From: an uncultured Clostridia bacterium
Lineage (GTDB): Bacteria; Bacillota; Clostridia; Christensenellales; CAG-917
Reading direction: 5' to 3'
DNA length: 58,120 bases
NCBI GenBank assembly: GCA_944372795.1
Contig: CALWAF010000008.1
Coordinates: forward strand, 1-58,120
Position 1 is the first letter of the stretch. Each line of letters starts with the position of its first letter. The translations under genes were made by a program, and so were the position numbers. This document shows, one piece after another, positions 15,829 through 24,902 of this stretch. Under the pieces are notes generated by a model that was not told the DNA's origin, did not search any database, and saw nothing but the letters and a program-made list of their open reading frames with translations.

Positions 15829-17208
15829 ATGAAAATTGGGTTTACCGAAACAGTGCTGCGCGACGCAAATCAGTCGCTCATCGCGACGCGTCTGCCGTAC
15901 GACAAGTTCGCGGGCATCCTGTCCGAGATGGACAATGCCGGCTACTACAGCGTCGAGTGCTGGGGCGGCGCGGTGTTCGACTGCTGCCTTCGCTATCTCG
16001 ACGAGGATCCGTGGGAGAGGCTCCGTAAGATCCGTGCCGCCATGCCGAAGAGCAAGCTGCAAATGCTCCTTCGCGGGCAGAATCTTCTCGGCTATCATCA
16101 CTATCCCGACGAGATCGTGAAGATGTTCGTCGCCAAGTCCGTGGAGAACGGCATCGACGTCATCCGCATCTTCGACGCGCTGAACGACCTCACCAACATC
16201 GAGGTTGCGACCAAAGAGGCTCTGAAGCGCGGCGCCGAGGTGTCGGGCACGATAAGCTATACGCAGTCGCCCGTGCACACCATCAAGGCGTTTGCAAAGC
16301 TCGCGAAGCAGATGGAGGACATGGGCGTCTCCACCGTGTGCGTCAAGGATATGGCGGGCGTCATGAGCCCCGCCGAGGCGTACGAGCTTATCGGCGAGAT
16401 CAAGCAGAGCGTCAAAGTCCCCGTCGTGCTGCACACCCACTGCACCACGGGCATGGCTTTCATGACCTATCTCAAGGCGGCGGAAGCGGGGGTGGATGTC
16501 ATCGACACCGCGACGTCCTGTTTCAGCGGCGGCAGCTCCCAGCCCGCCACGGAGACGCTGTATTACGCGCTCACCGGGCTCGGCTATGAGACGGGGCTCG
16601 ATCCCGCGGTGCTGAAAAAAGTCAACGACTTCTTCAAGCCCGTCCGCGACGAATTTCTGAAGTCCGGCAAGCTCGATCCCAAGATGCTCGCCACGGATAC
16701 GGATGCGCTCAACTACAAGGTGCCGGGCGGCATGCTTTCCAACCTCGTTGCACAGCTCAAAGCGCAGAACGCGATGGACCGCTTCGAGGAAGTGCTGGTC
16801 GAGACCCCGAAGGTGCGCGCCGATCTCGGTTATCCGCCCCTCGTCACTCCCATGAGCCAGATGGTGGGCGTGCAGGCGACGTCCAACGTGCTCGCGGGCG
16901 AGAGATACAAGAACATCTCCAAGGAAGTCAAGGCGTACTGCAAGGGCGAGTACGGCAAGGCTCCCGGCAAGATAGACCCCGAGGTCATGAAGAAGGCGCT
17001 CGGCGACGAGCAGCCCATCAAGGGAAGATATGCCGACACCCTCGAGCCCGTCTTCGAGAAGACCAAGGCGGAACTCAAAGGCATCGCCAAGAGCGATGAA
17101 GACGTTCTCGATTACATCCTCTTCCCGCAGGTCGCGGAGAAATACTTCGCCGCGCGCAAGGCGAAAGAGGAAAAAGTGGTGCGCTACACCATCGCACCCG
17201 CAGACTAA
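15829..17208 (+). CDS. oadA: oxaloacetate decarboxylase alpha subunit (carboxyltransferase)
   Basis: This subunit moves a carboxyl group from a 2-oxo acid, most likely oxaloacetate, to biotin. The 459-residue protein has the TIM-barrel metal site: Asp12 in LRDANQSLIATR, the carbamylated-Lys motif CVKDMAGVM near residue 182 and HTHCTTGMA near 205. The usual DAHQS reads DANQS here. The fused C-terminal biotin domain is missing, and the biotin carrier is the separate gene two steps downstream. The ATG at 15829 follows GGAGGAAATC. The other Na+-pump genes follow directly. Glutaconyl- or methylmalonyl-CoA decarboxylase alpha subunits are a different fold, so the substrate should be a 2-oxo acid. 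Confidence 0.9.
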   Translation: MKIGFTETVLRDANQSLIATRLPYDKFAGILSEMDNAGYYSVECWGGAVFDCCLRYLDEDPWERLRKIRAAMPKSKLQMLLRGQNLLGYHHYPDEIVKMFVAKSVENGIDVIRIFDALNDLTNIEVATKEALKRGAEVSGTISYTQSPVHTIKAFAKLAKQMEDMGVSTVCVKDMAGVMSPAEAYELIGEIKQSVKVPVVLHTHCTTGMAFMTYLKAAEAGVDVIDTATSCFSGGSSQPATETLYYALTGLGYETGLDPAVLKKVNDFFKPVRDEFLKSGKLDPKMLATDTDALNYKVPGGMLSNLVAQLKAQNAMDRFEEVLVETPKVRADLGYPPLVTPMSQMVGVQATSNVLAGERYKNISKEVKAYCKGEYGKAPGKIDPEVMKKALGDEQPIKGRYADTLEPVFEKTKAELKGIAKSDEDVLDYILFPQVAEKYFAARKAKEEKVVRYTIAPAD

Positions 17209-17217
17209 GGAGGCGTT

Positions 17218-17637
17218 ATGGGAGACATTACCATTCTGGACGCGCTCGTCATTTCGGCGATAGGCTTCGCCATCGTGTTCGTGGTGCTCATCATCCTGAT
17301 GTGCATCGTGATGCTGATGGGGCTCGCCGCCGACAAAGGGCACGTCATCACGGACAAGTTCCCGAAGCTTAACAAGCTCTTCAAGAAGAAGGGCGCGGAG
17401 AGCTCCGAGGAGACGGACGCCGCAGACATCACGGCAGAGCAGCCCCTCGCGGCGGGCACTTGCGGTGAGCTCACGCTCATCCGCACCGAGGAGCGCGACG
17501 CCGCCATGATCATGGCGATCGTGGCGGACGCTACCGAGACGCCCCTCAATCAACTCAGATTCAAGCGCATCGAAAGACTGGACGATGTCCGGGACGGTGC
17601 GGTCAAGACCGCCGGGAACGGCGCGGAGGTGAAATAA
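17218..17637 (+). CDS. oadG: decarboxylase gamma subunit, OadG-like
   Basis: The 139-residue protein has one N-terminal membrane helix (about residues 8-37) and a charged tail, the plan of OadG, which holds the pump together at the membrane. Sequence likeness is modest, as is normal for this subunit; position between alpha and the biotin carrier supports the call. AAGGAGGCG lies just ahead. Its TAA overlaps the next ATG by one base. Confidence 0.75.
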   Translation: MGDITILDALVISAIGFAIVFVVLIILMCIVMLMGLAADKGHVITDKFPKLNKLFKKKGAESSEETDAADITAEQPLAAGTCGELTLIRTEERDAAMIMAIVADATETPLNQLRFKRIERLDDVRDGAVKTAGNGAEVK

Positions 17638-18041
17638 TGATCTATAAAGTAACGTTGAACGGAAAAGTTTACGAAGTGGAAGTGGAAAAGGGCGAAGCCG
17701 TGATACAAGCGGAATACGACGCGGCTCTTCCCGCAGCGGCGCCCGCGGCGCCTGCGGCGCCGGCAGTTCCCGCAGCCCCCGCTCCCGCAGCAGCTCCCGC
17801 ACCCGCCGCACCCGCCGCTCAGGCGGGCGCCAATGCCGTCCCGTCCCCCCTCCCCGGCAATATCAACGCCGTCAATTTCTCGGTGGGGCAGTCCGTCAAG
17901 GCGGGCGACGTCGTCATCATCCTCGAAGCCATGAAGATGGAGAACGAGATCGTCTCTCCCAAGGCGGGCACCATCACGAAGCTCTATGTTCAGAAGGGCG
18001 CAGTCGTCAACACGGGCGATCCTCTCTTCGACGTAGAGTAA
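17637..18041 (+). CDS. biotin carboxyl carrier subunit of the decarboxylase
   Basis: This 134-residue protein carries the carboxyl-biotin from the alpha subunit to the membrane pump. The C-terminal lipoyl/biotinyl fold has the biotinylation site EAMKMENEI with Lys99. Residues 30-64 form an Ala/Pro-rich swinging linker, and the first 20 residues match the start of stand-alone carriers of this group (GcdC/MmdC-type). The biotin ligase gene two steps downstream should modify it. Confidence 0.93.
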   Translation: MIYKVTLNGKVYEVEVEKGEAVIQAEYDAALPAAAPAAPAAPAVPAAPAPAAAPAPAAPAAQAGANAVPSPLPGNINAVNFSVGQSVKAGDVVIILEAMKMENEIVSPKAGTITKLYVQKGAVVNTGDPLFDVE

Positions 18042-18051
18042 GGAGGCGGCA

Positions 18052-19299
18052 ATGAACTTCTCGCTTACATCTCATCTCATAGGCGCGGCGGGGAGCAACG
18101 TGGACTACGGCGAGACCTTTGAGGGGTTGATGCAGTCCACGGGGTTTCTCAACCTCGACTGGGGCAATGTGGTGATGATCCTCATCGCGTGCTTCTTCCT
18201 CTTCCTCGCCATCAAGTTCAAGTTCGAGCCGCTGCTCCTCGTCGGCATCGCGTTCGGTATGCTCCTCAGCAACATCCCGGGCCCCATCTCCGACTGGATC
18301 TATCACCCCGAACTTTGGGTGAGTGAGAGCGTCGCGGTGAACGGCGTCGATTACGCCAAAGTCCTCAACGAGGGCGGGCTCATCGACATCCTCTACATCG
18401 GCGTCAAGACCAGCGTCTACCCCTGCCTCATCTTCTTGGGCGTTGGCGCGATGACGGACTTCGAGCCCCTGCTTTCCAACCCGAAATCCCTCATTTTGGG
18501 CGCGGCGGCGCAGTTCGGCATCTATGTCGCGTTCTTCCTCGCGGTTTGCTTCGGCTTCACCGGTCCCGAGGCGGCGTCCATCGGCATCGTCGGCGGCGCG
18601 GACGGTCCTACGGCGATCTGGCTCACCAAGGCGCTCGCTCCCGATCTGCTCGCGGCGATCGCCATCGCGGCGTATTCATATATGGCGCTCATCCCCGTCA
18701 TCCAGCCCCCCATCATGAGGCTCATGACCACCAAGAAGGAACGCGCCATCGTCATGAAGCCCACCCGCAAGGTCACCAAGCAGGAGAAGATCCTCTTCCC
18801 CATCATAATCATCATCGCGACCTGCCTCTTCCTGCCCTCCGTGGCGCCGCTGCTCGGCTGTCTGATGCTGGGCAACCTGTTGAGGGAATGCGGTGTGACC
18901 GCGCGTCTCAGCGACACGGCGCAGAACGCGCTCATGAACATCGTCACCATCTGTCTCTCCGTCTCCGTGGGCGCGACGGCGCATTACACCACCTTCCTCA
19001 CCACCAAGACCCTGCTCATCGTTGTGCTCGGGCTCGTCGCCTTTGCGTTCGCGACCGTGGGCGGACTCGGCATCGGCAAGATCATGTGCTGGGCGACCAA
19101 GGGCAAGATCAATCCTCTCATCGGCTCGGCGGGCGTCTCCGCGGTGCCTATGGCGGCGCGAGTGTCCAACCTGGAAGGGCTCAGGGCAAAACCCGGGAAC
19201 TACCTTCTCATGCACGCGATGGGGCCCAACGTCGCGGGCGTCATCGGCTCGGCTGTCGCCGCGGGCTTCTTCATGGCGGTGTTCGCCCCCATGGTCTGA
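18052..19299 (+). CDS. oadB: Na+-pumping decarboxylase beta subunit
   Basis: The 415-residue integral membrane subunit decarboxylates carboxy-biotin and exports Na+. It has about 9-10 hydrophobic segments and the family hallmarks GIVGGADGPTAIW near residue 180, holding the conserved Asp of the ion path, and SAVPMAARVSN near residue 360. AAGGAGGCGG precedes the ATG. With the alpha, gamma and carrier genes it makes a complete pump that turns decarboxylation energy into a sodium gradient, which could drive the GPH symporters. Confidence 0.95.
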   Translation: MNFSLTSHLIGAAGSNVDYGETFEGLMQSTGFLNLDWGNVVMILIACFFLFLAIKFKFEPLLLVGIAFGMLLSNIPGPISDWIYHPELWVSESVAVNGVDYAKVLNEGGLIDILYIGVKTSVYPCLIFLGVGAMTDFEPLLSNPKSLILGAAAQFGIYVAFFLAVCFGFTGPEAASIGIVGGADGPTAIWLTKALAPDLLAAIAIAAYSYMALIPVIQPPIMRLMTTKKERAIVMKPTRKVTKQEKILFPIIIIIATCLFLPSVAPLLGCLMLGNLLRECGVTARLSDTAQNALMNIVTICLSVSVGATAHYTTFLTTKTLLIVVLGLVAFAFATVGGLGIGKIMCWATKGKINPLIGSAGVSAVPMAARVSNLEGLRAKPGNYLLMHAMGPNVAGVIGSAVAAGFFMAVFAPMV

Positions 19300-19302
19300 G
19301 CG

Positions 19303-20106
19303 GTGGACGGCAAGATCACACTTTACACAAAGCAAGGCAGGCGACTGCCTTGCTTTTTCCATGACTCGCTGCCTTCCACCAACGACGAGGCAAAGCGCCT
19401 TGCCCGCGAGGGCGGCAGAGGGCGTTTTTCCGTCGCGGCGGCAGAGCAGACCGCGGGCAGGGGGAGGATGTCGCGCGAGTTCTTCTCCCCCCGCGAGAGC
19501 GGGCTTTATCTTTCGTTCGTCACTCCCGCACGCGGGGACTTCGCCAAATTCGGAGCCCTGTCCGCGCTTGCGGTGGGCGAGCTGCTCCAAGAATTTTTCG
19601 GCATAGACGTCGCCTTCAAATGGCCCAACGACGTCGTCGCGGAGGGCAGAAAGATGTGCGGGATATTGCCCGAGAGCATCGTGGACGCGGAGGGACGCCG
19701 CCTTGTCGTCGTGGGCGTCGGCATCAACGTCTTTGAGGCGGAGGAGGACTTCGGAGCCCTCTCGCAGATCGCGGTCTCGGCGAGGCAATGTTGCACGAAC
19801 GCGGATTTGATGACGACGTTTTTGCGCGATAAACGCGCGGTTTTGCATGATATGGCGGTGCGCCTTACCGAGCTGCTTTCCCGCCTTGCCGACGTGCTTG
19901 CGGCGGGGGAGGATCTCATCCCCGCCTATCGCGAGAAGCTGGTCACGCTGGGCGAGCGCGTGAGTTTCAAGGGCGAAGACGGAAGTTTTCGGACGGGCGT
20001 CGCCGCGGACGTGGCGGAAGACTGCGCCCTTCTTGTCGACACTGCGGAGGGCAGAGTGCGCGTCGGCTGGGGAGAGGTCGTCCGCCGCGAGGACGGTCAA
20101 GATTAA
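19303..20106 (+). CDS. birA: biotin--[carboxyl-carrier] ligase, monofunctional
   Basis: The enzyme activates biotin with ATP and attaches it to the carrier lysine. The 267-residue protein has the GRGRMSREFFSP adenylate loop near residue 48 and KWPNDV near residue 107, then the small C-terminal domain. It lacks the N-terminal helix-turn-helix of regulatory BirA, so it should not act as a repressor. The likely GTG start comes 3 nt after the oadB stop with little Shine-Dalgarno sequence, which suggests translational coupling. Placement points to the Na+ pump's carrier as a main target. Confidence 0.92.
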   Translation: MDGKITLYTKQGRRLPCFFHDSLPSTNDEAKRLAREGGRGRFSVAAAEQTAGRGRMSREFFSPRESGLYLSFVTPARGDFAKFGALSALAVGELLQEFFGIDVAFKWPNDVVAEGRKMCGILPESIVDAEGRRLVVVGVGINVFEAEEDFGALSQIAVSARQCCTNADLMTTFLRDKRAVLHDMAVRLTELLSRLADVLAAGEDLIPAYREKLVTLGERVSFKGEDGSFRTGVAADVAEDCALLVDTAEGRVRVGWGEVVRREDGQD

Positions 20107-20131
20107 ATCGTTTTCCCGCAATTTTTGACTA

Positions 20132-20160
20132 TTGTATTCCTACGCACAAGGTTGTATAAT
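20132..20160 (+). promoter_or_regulatory. promoter of the SGNH-hydrolase lipoprotein
   Basis: TTGTAT (20132-20137) and TATAAT (20155-20160) are 17 nt apart, about 40 nt before the start codon. Confidence 0.8.
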
Positions 20161-20164
20161 GACA

Positions 20165-20188
20165 TTGTCCTTTCTTCGGAAGGGACAA
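20165..20188 (+). other. 5'-UTR hairpin with UUCG tetraloop
   Basis: TTGTCCTTTC-TTCG-GAAGGGACAA forms a 10-bp stem (one G-U pair) closed by a very stable UUCG loop. It starts near the predicted transcript 5' end and stops right at the AGGAGG site, so it may protect the mRNA or tune ribosome access. Confidence 0.65.
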
Positions 20189-20198
20189 GGAGGATATT

Positions 20199-21929
20199 AT
20201 GAGAAGAAAATTTATTGCCGCGGTGCTCGTCATCGTCATGCTGGCGTGTTGCGTCGCCGTGCTTGCGGCGTGCAACGACGATAAGGCGGTCGAGAAGACG
20301 GAGATAGTTTATCTCGGCGACTCCATCGCGGAGGGCATCCTCGGCGCTTCGCCCCTCGGGCTCAGGCATGAGTACGCCTATGCCAACGTGCTCGGCAGAA
20401 GGAACGATCTTACCTATTACAACCACTCCGTTTCCGGACATCTCACCAAGGATCTCCGCGCCATCCTCGAGAACGAGGACCTCGACTACGATATGGCGCG
20501 CGGGCTGCTGCTGCACGTGAGCGAGGCGGACATCATCCACGTTTCCATACTCGGCAACGATCTCCTTCAGAGCATGAACATGAACGCCGTCGTGCTCGAG
20601 GCGGCGCAGGACAAGTATGACATCATCAACGGCATCGCCGCCACCGCGAGCGAGAATATCGCCGTCATCGTGGACAGGCTGAAGGAGCTCAACCCCGATG
20701 CGCTCATCATTTTCCAGAACGTCTACAATCCGTTGAGCGAGAAGTCCACTCTCGTGGATGAGCCCACCCGCGCGACGCTCTCCGCAGAGTACGTGATCGA
20801 AGAGGGCGACCTGCGCGAGCTCGGCTCCGGCATACTCGACAGGCTGAACGGCGTGCTCGACAATTATCTCAAAGATCATCCCGACGCTTTCGTCATCGCG
20901 GATGCGCGCAGCGAATTCGACCGCATCTTCGAAGAGGACTACGAGAGAGGCAAAGGGCTCATCTATCCCGACTACATCCATCCCTCCAACGAAGGGCACG
21001 CCGTGCTCGCGGACCTTACGCAGGGCATCCTCGAGGAGCGCGGGCTCGTGGACGGGAAGAAGGCGATCGCGGAATATAAGACCATGCGCAAGAACGTCCT
21101 CACCAACTATTTCGCAGAGAGCGGAGCGGACATCGCAGCCGCCACCGCAGCCATCGACGCCGCAGCCGACTGCGCCGCGGTGACCAAGGCGTTCTTTGCC
21201 GCGACGAAGGGCTTCACGCCCGCATACAACGAGATCGACTCGAGCTATGCGCAGCAGTCCGTCCGCACCGTGGACCGCGATATGGACTTCGAGGTCAGAT
21301 GGGGCGATTCCTCCATCTGGGAGGGTGCAGACATCGACGTCATCTCGCTTGCGTCCGGCTATGCCGACAAAGATAAGACGGGCGTCATCCTGCGCACGGA
21401 CGGTACGATGCAGATAAAACTCGTCGTTGACGCGTCAAAACTCAACGGGCTGCTCAACAACATCGGCGGCGGCAGTGCGCTTGCAGGCTTGCTCGCGGGG
21501 CTGGGCTTGGATATGAGTTCCTTCGTCACGTCTTATCTCGAGCCCATCATGCCCGGCTTCAGCTTCGACGAAGACAAGATATTGGGCTCTTTGCAGAACG
21601 CGTACGATTCGCTGGGCGTCAGATTCGTGAGCGACGGTGACACGGATGCCTTCGTCAAGGATATTGCCCGTTTGCTCTCGGAGGGCGTCGCGGACGATGA
21701 CTTCGCCATCCCCGATGGATTCGGCATCGTGGTGGAGAGCAAATATACGCTGCGCGAGGTCACCTATCCCGACGGCACCACCTACACGGGCGTCTATCTC
21801 ATCCCGTCCGACCCCGACACCCAGCCCTATCTCGTGCTCTCCCTTTACAAGGACGAAGGCGGCTGGCAGTGGCTCAACTGCATGGTGGACTTCATCAAAC
21901 TCGATCTCAACCTTTGCGAGAGATATTGA
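20199..21929 (+). CDS. lipoprotein with SGNH/GDSL hydrolase domain
   Basis: The 576-residue protein has a lipoprotein signal with lipobox LAAC (Cys25) followed by NDDK. Residues 36-290 form an SGNH hydrolase: block I YLGDSIAEG (nucleophile Ser), Gly in the NHSVSG region, Asn in ILGNDLL, and the Asp/His pair in YPDYIHPSNEGH. Such domains remove acyl or acetyl groups from lipids or polysaccharides. The C-terminal ~250 residues are of unknown fold and include a 'TYPDGTTYTGVYLIPS' segment. It is probably on the cell surface, acting on wall or dietary glycan esters. A terminator at 21965 closes the unit. Confidence 0.85.
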   Translation: MRRKFIAAVLVIVMLACCVAVLAACNDDKAVEKTEIVYLGDSIAEGILGASPLGLRHEYAYANVLGRRNDLTYYNHSVSGHLTKDLRAILENEDLDYDMARGLLLHVSEADIIHVSILGNDLLQSMNMNAVVLEAAQDKYDIINGIAATASENIAVIVDRLKELNPDALIIFQNVYNPLSEKSTLVDEPTRATLSAEYVIEEGDLRELGSGILDRLNGVLDNYLKDHPDAFVIADARSEFDRIFEEDYERGKGLIYPDYIHPSNEGHAVLADLTQGILEERGLVDGKKAIAEYKTMRKNVLTNYFAESGADIAAATAAIDAAADCAAVTKAFFAATKGFTPAYNEIDSSYAQQSVRTVDRDMDFEVRWGDSSIWEGADIDVISLASGYADKDKTGVILRTDGTMQIKLVVDASKLNGLLNNIGGGSALAGLLAGLGLDMSSFVTSYLEPIMPGFSFDEDKILGSLQNAYDSLGVRFVSDGDTDAFVKDIARLLSEGVADDDFAIPDGFGIVVESKYTLREVTYPDGTTYTGVYLIPSDPDTQPYLVLSLYKDEGGWQWLNCMVDFIKLDLNLCERY

Positions 21930-21964
21930 TCTTCGGCAAGGCGAGGAAACAAAATGACGGACAA

Positions 21965-21994
21965 GCGGAGCGGCGACGCTCCGCTTTCGTTTTG
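21965..21994 (+). terminator. intrinsic terminator after the SGNH lipoprotein
   Basis: GCGGAGCG-GCGA-CGCTCCGC followed by TTTCGTTTT, 36 nt past the stop codon and just ahead of the ispE promoter. Confidence 0.9.
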
Positions 21995-22013
21995 ACGGGG
22001 CGCTCTCATCCGC

Positions 22014-22042
22014 TTGAAAGAGGGCGCGGAAAGTGCTAGAAT
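22014..22042 (+). promoter_or_regulatory. promoter of ispE, giving a leaderless or near-leaderless mRNA
   Basis: TTGAAA (22014-22019) and TAGAAT (22037-22042) are 17 nt apart. A transcript would begin around 22048-22050, where the GTG start codon lies. Confidence 0.75.
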
Positions 22043-22049
22043 CCGTGGT

Positions 22050-22838
22050 GTGAAGACGTATACGGGCGCAAAAGTCAATCTGTCCCTTGCCGTGACGGGG
22101 AAATGCCGCGGGCTGCATACTCTGGACATGCGGGTGTGCACGGTCTCCCTTTGCGACTCGGCGGAACTTGCGGAAGGGGAGGGGCGTCGCTTCGTGTGGA
22201 AAAAGACGCGTGAGGGCTTTGACCCCGAACGCTTCGAGCCCGTGCTCGAGCGCGCCTACGCCCGCCTTGCCGAACACTTCGGCGGGTCGCCGCGTTTCGT
22301 GCTGGAAAAGGACATCCCGTCGGGCGCGGGGCTGGGAGGCTCTTCCGCGCTTATCGCGTGCATGGCGAGGCTGTGGGCGATGGTGAGCGGCAGAGAGCCC
22401 GACGACGGGCTGCTCCTTTCGCTCGGCTCCGACGTGCCGTATATGTACCGCGGCGGCGAAGCTCGCGTCACGGGGAGGGGAGAGAAGGTGGAAAGTCTGC
22501 CCTTTGTCCCCCGCGAAGTGCTCATCGCCCTTCCGCGCTGCGGAGTGGACACGGCGGCGGCATATGCGCTTTACGACGGCATGAAAGAGGCGGGTGAGCT
22601 CCCCGAAAGACGGGGAGAGCATTTCAACGACCTTTTCGCTCCCGCCGTGCGGCTGGCTCCCGAGGTGGGACGCGCGGCGGACGCGCTGCGCGCAGCGGGC
22701 GCGAGGGACGTCGTGATGACGGGCAGCGGCAGCGCCGTCTGCGCCTTTTTTGACAGCTCGGAGGAACTCGCCCGCGTGAGAGCCCGTGCCGAAGGGGAGT
22801 TCGACTGCATCCCCGCACACACCCTGCCCGGGAATTGA
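22050..22838 (+). CDS. ispE: 4-diphosphocytidyl-2-C-methyl-D-erythritol kinase (divergent)
   Basis: IspE phosphorylates CDP-methylerythritol in the MEP isoprenoid pathway. The 262-residue GHMP kinase has AKVNLSLAVTGK near residue 6, GLHTLDMRV near 21, the ATP loop IPSGAGLGGSSALIA near 90-105 and MTGSGSAVCAFF near 228. It is shorter and more divergent than typical IspE, so another GHMP kinase is possible. The GTG at 22050 is chosen because the upstream in-frame codons overlap a good promoter. There is no Shine-Dalgarno site. Confidence 0.72.
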   Translation: MKTYTGAKVNLSLAVTGKCRGLHTLDMRVCTVSLCDSAELAEGEGRRFVWKKTREGFDPERFEPVLERAYARLAEHFGGSPRFVLEKDIPSGAGLGGSSALIACMARLWAMVSGREPDDGLLLSLGSDVPYMYRGGEARVTGRGEKVESLPFVPREVLIALPRCGVDTAAAYALYDGMKEAGELPERRGEHFNDLFAPAVRLAPEVGRAADALRAAGARDVVMTGSGSAVCAFFDSSEELARVRARAEGEFDCIPAHTLPGN

Positions 22839-22940
22839 GTTTTTGCGGCGGGATTTGCCGAAAACGGGAGCAAAAAGTCACAATTTGCGTGAACCGAAAG
22901 GAAAAAGAAGCGCGTTTTTGCGCTTTTTCGCTTTTCCCTC

Positions 22941-22969
22941 TTGTGTGCGCGCGCAAGTTTTGCTATAAT
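22941..22969 (+). promoter_or_regulatory. promoter of the glycogen operon
   Basis: TTGTGT (22941-22946) and TATAAT (22964-22969) are 17 nt apart, 40 nt before glgB. No other promoter of this strength was seen before 31.2 kb, so the glg genes are probably one operon. Confidence 0.8.
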
Positions 22970-23009
22970 GTAGAGGCAGAAGTGCAAATACTTTTCGGAG
23001 AGTGGGATC

Positions 23010-24902
23010 ATGTCCTCTACGCCGGACAGCTACGCGACTTATCTTTTCCACGAGGGCACCAATTATCAGGCGCACAAGATGTTTTCTCCCGCCCCCGCCG
23101 TCGAGAACGGTGTCGAGGGGTGGAATTTTGCCGTATGGGCGCCCGCCGCGGCATCCGTTTCCGTGGTGGGGGAATTCAACGGCTGGAACGTGCAGGCAAA
23201 CCCGATGAAGAACGAGGGCGGCATATGGTCCCTCTTCATCCCCGGGCTGAAGCAGTACGACACCTATAAATACGCCGTGACGGACAAGAAGGGCAAAACG
23301 GTGCTCAAATGCGATCCTTACGGGCTGCATTTCGAGACCGCGCCCGCCAATGCGTCCAAGCTCTACGACATAACGGGCTACCGTTGGAAGGACCGCAAGT
23401 GGATGACGGAGCGCAAGGATTACAATCCTTACGGCTCTCCCATGAACATTTACGAAGTGCACGCGGGCAGCTGGCGCAGATACGCGGACGGCAACTGCCT
23501 CAACTATACGGCTCTTGCCGATCAGCTCATCCCCTATCTCAAAAAGATGGGATATACGCACGTCGAGCTCATGCCCGTGACGGAATATCCCTTTGACGGC
23601 AGCTGGGGCTATCAGGTGACGGGCATGTTCGCGCCCACCTCCCGCTACGGCACGCCGCACGATTTCATGGAATTCGTGGATCGCTGCCATCGCTCCGGGA
23701 TAGGTGTCATTCTGGACTGGGTGCTTGCGCACTTCCCCCGCGACGAGCACGGTCTGGCGATGTTCGACGGCACCCCGCTCTACGAGTACGCCGACCCGAG
23801 GAAAGGGGAGCACAAGGAGTGGGGCACCAAAGTCTACGACTTCGGCAAGAACGAGGTGAAGAGCTTCCTCATCTCTGCCGCCATGTTCTGGTTCGACGAA
23901 TATCACATCGACGGCATCCGCTGCGACGCGGTGGCGAGTATGCTCTATCTCGACTACGGCAGAAAGGACGGGGAGTGGACGCCCAACATTTACGGCGGCA
24001 ACTATAACCTCGAAGCGAAGGAATTCCTGCAGAAGATGAACACCGCCATCCTCACCAAGCACCACGGCGCCATCACGATCGCGGAGGAATCCACCGCCTT
24101 CCCGATGGTCACCCTTCCCGCCTATCAGGGAGGATTGGGCTTCAACTTCAAGTGGAATATGGGCTGGATGAACGACAGTCTGCATTATCTCGCCCTCGAC
24201 CCGTTCTTCCGCAAGGACAATCACAACGACCTCACTTTCGCCATCACCTACGCTTATTCCGAAAACTACATCCTCCCCCTCTCCCACGACGAAGTGGTGC
24301 ACGGGAAGGGGAGCATGATAGGCAAGGTGCCCGGCGACTACGATCAGAAGTTCGAGGGGCTGAAAGCCTTCTACGGCTTCATGATGGCGCACCCCGGCAA
24401 GAAGCTCAACTTCATGGGCAATGAGTTCGCGCAGTTCATAGAGTGGAACTTCGCGCAGGAGCTGGATTGGTTCCTCTTGGATTATCCCCGCCACCGCACT
24501 TTCCGCAAATTCATACAGGACCTCAACGCGTTCTATCTCGAGAACAAGTGCATGTGGCAGCTGGACTGCAGTTTCGACGGCTTCAAGTGGATCGTGGTGG
24601 ACGACAACAGGCAGAACATAGTGTCCTTCCTCCGCCGCGACGCGGACGGCGACTACGTCATCTGCGTGGTCAACTTCTCGCCCGTGGAGCGAAAGAAGTA
24701 CGTCATGGGCGTGCCCGAAAACAAGATATACAAAGCGGAGCTGACGTCGGCTCTGAAAAAATACGGCGGGGCGGAGGAGAGACGTCCGTCTTTCCGCGCC
24801 GTGGGGAAGCCCTCGCACGGCTATCCCTATTCCGTCAAACTTAACATCCCCGCCAATTCGGTGATGTTTTTGAGAGCAGAAAATAAGGAGGAAAAGAAAT
24901 GA
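23010..24902 (+). CDS. glgB: 1,4-alpha-glucan branching enzyme
   Basis: GlgB makes the alpha-1,6 branches of glycogen. The 630-residue protein has an N-terminal CBM48 domain (about residues 30-110, [18 protein letters not shown]) and a GH13 barrel with the nucleophile Asp306 in DGIRCDAV, Glu359 in IAEEST and His426-Asp427 in [10 protein letters not shown]. The [10 protein letters not shown] signature separates it from debranching enzymes. First gene of the operon. It overlaps glgC by 4 nt. Confidence 0.97.
   Translation: MSSTPDSYATYLFHEGTNYQAHKMFSPAPAVENGVEGWNFAVWAPAAASVSVVGEFNGWNVQANPMKNEGGIWSLFIPGLKQYDTYKYAVTDKKGKTVLKCDPYGLHFETAPANASKLYDITGYRWKDRKWMTERKDYNPYGSPMNIYEVHAGSWRRYADGNCLNYTALADQLIPYLKKMGYTHVELMPVTEYPFDGSWGYQVTGMFAPTSRYGTPHDFMEFVDRCHRSGIGVILDWVLAHFPRDEHGLAMFDGTPLYEYADPRKGEHKEWGTKVYDFGKNEVKSFLISAAMFWFDEYHIDGIRCDAVASMLYLDYGRKDGEWTPNIYGGNYNLEAKEFLQKMNTAILTKHHGAITIAEESTAFPMVTLPAYQGGLGFNFKWNMGWMNDSLHYLALDPFFRKDNHNDLTFAITYAYSENYILPLSHDEVVHGKGSMIGKVPGDYDQKFEGLKAFYGFMMAHPGKKLNFMGNEFAQFIEWNFAQELDWFLLDYPRHRTFRKFIQDLNAFYLENKCMWQLDCSFDGFKWIVVDDNRQNIVSFLRRDADGDYVICVVNFSPVERKKYVMGVPENKIYKAELTSALKKYGGAEERRPSFRAVGKPSHGYPYSVKLNIPANSVMFLRAENKEEKK

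Noticed and set aside
15772..17811. A 679-residue open frame on the reverse strand of the Na+-pump genes, and similar long antisense frames elsewhere
   Set aside because: It lies antisense to oadA and oadG, which have clear motifs and ribosome sites. Long antisense frames are expected at this GC content and codon use. No family motif or start signal supports it.
17637..18041. Acetyl-CoA carboxylase biotin carrier (AccB)
   Set aside because: The domain would fit, but it lies between decarboxylase gamma and beta genes and no accC/accD is near.
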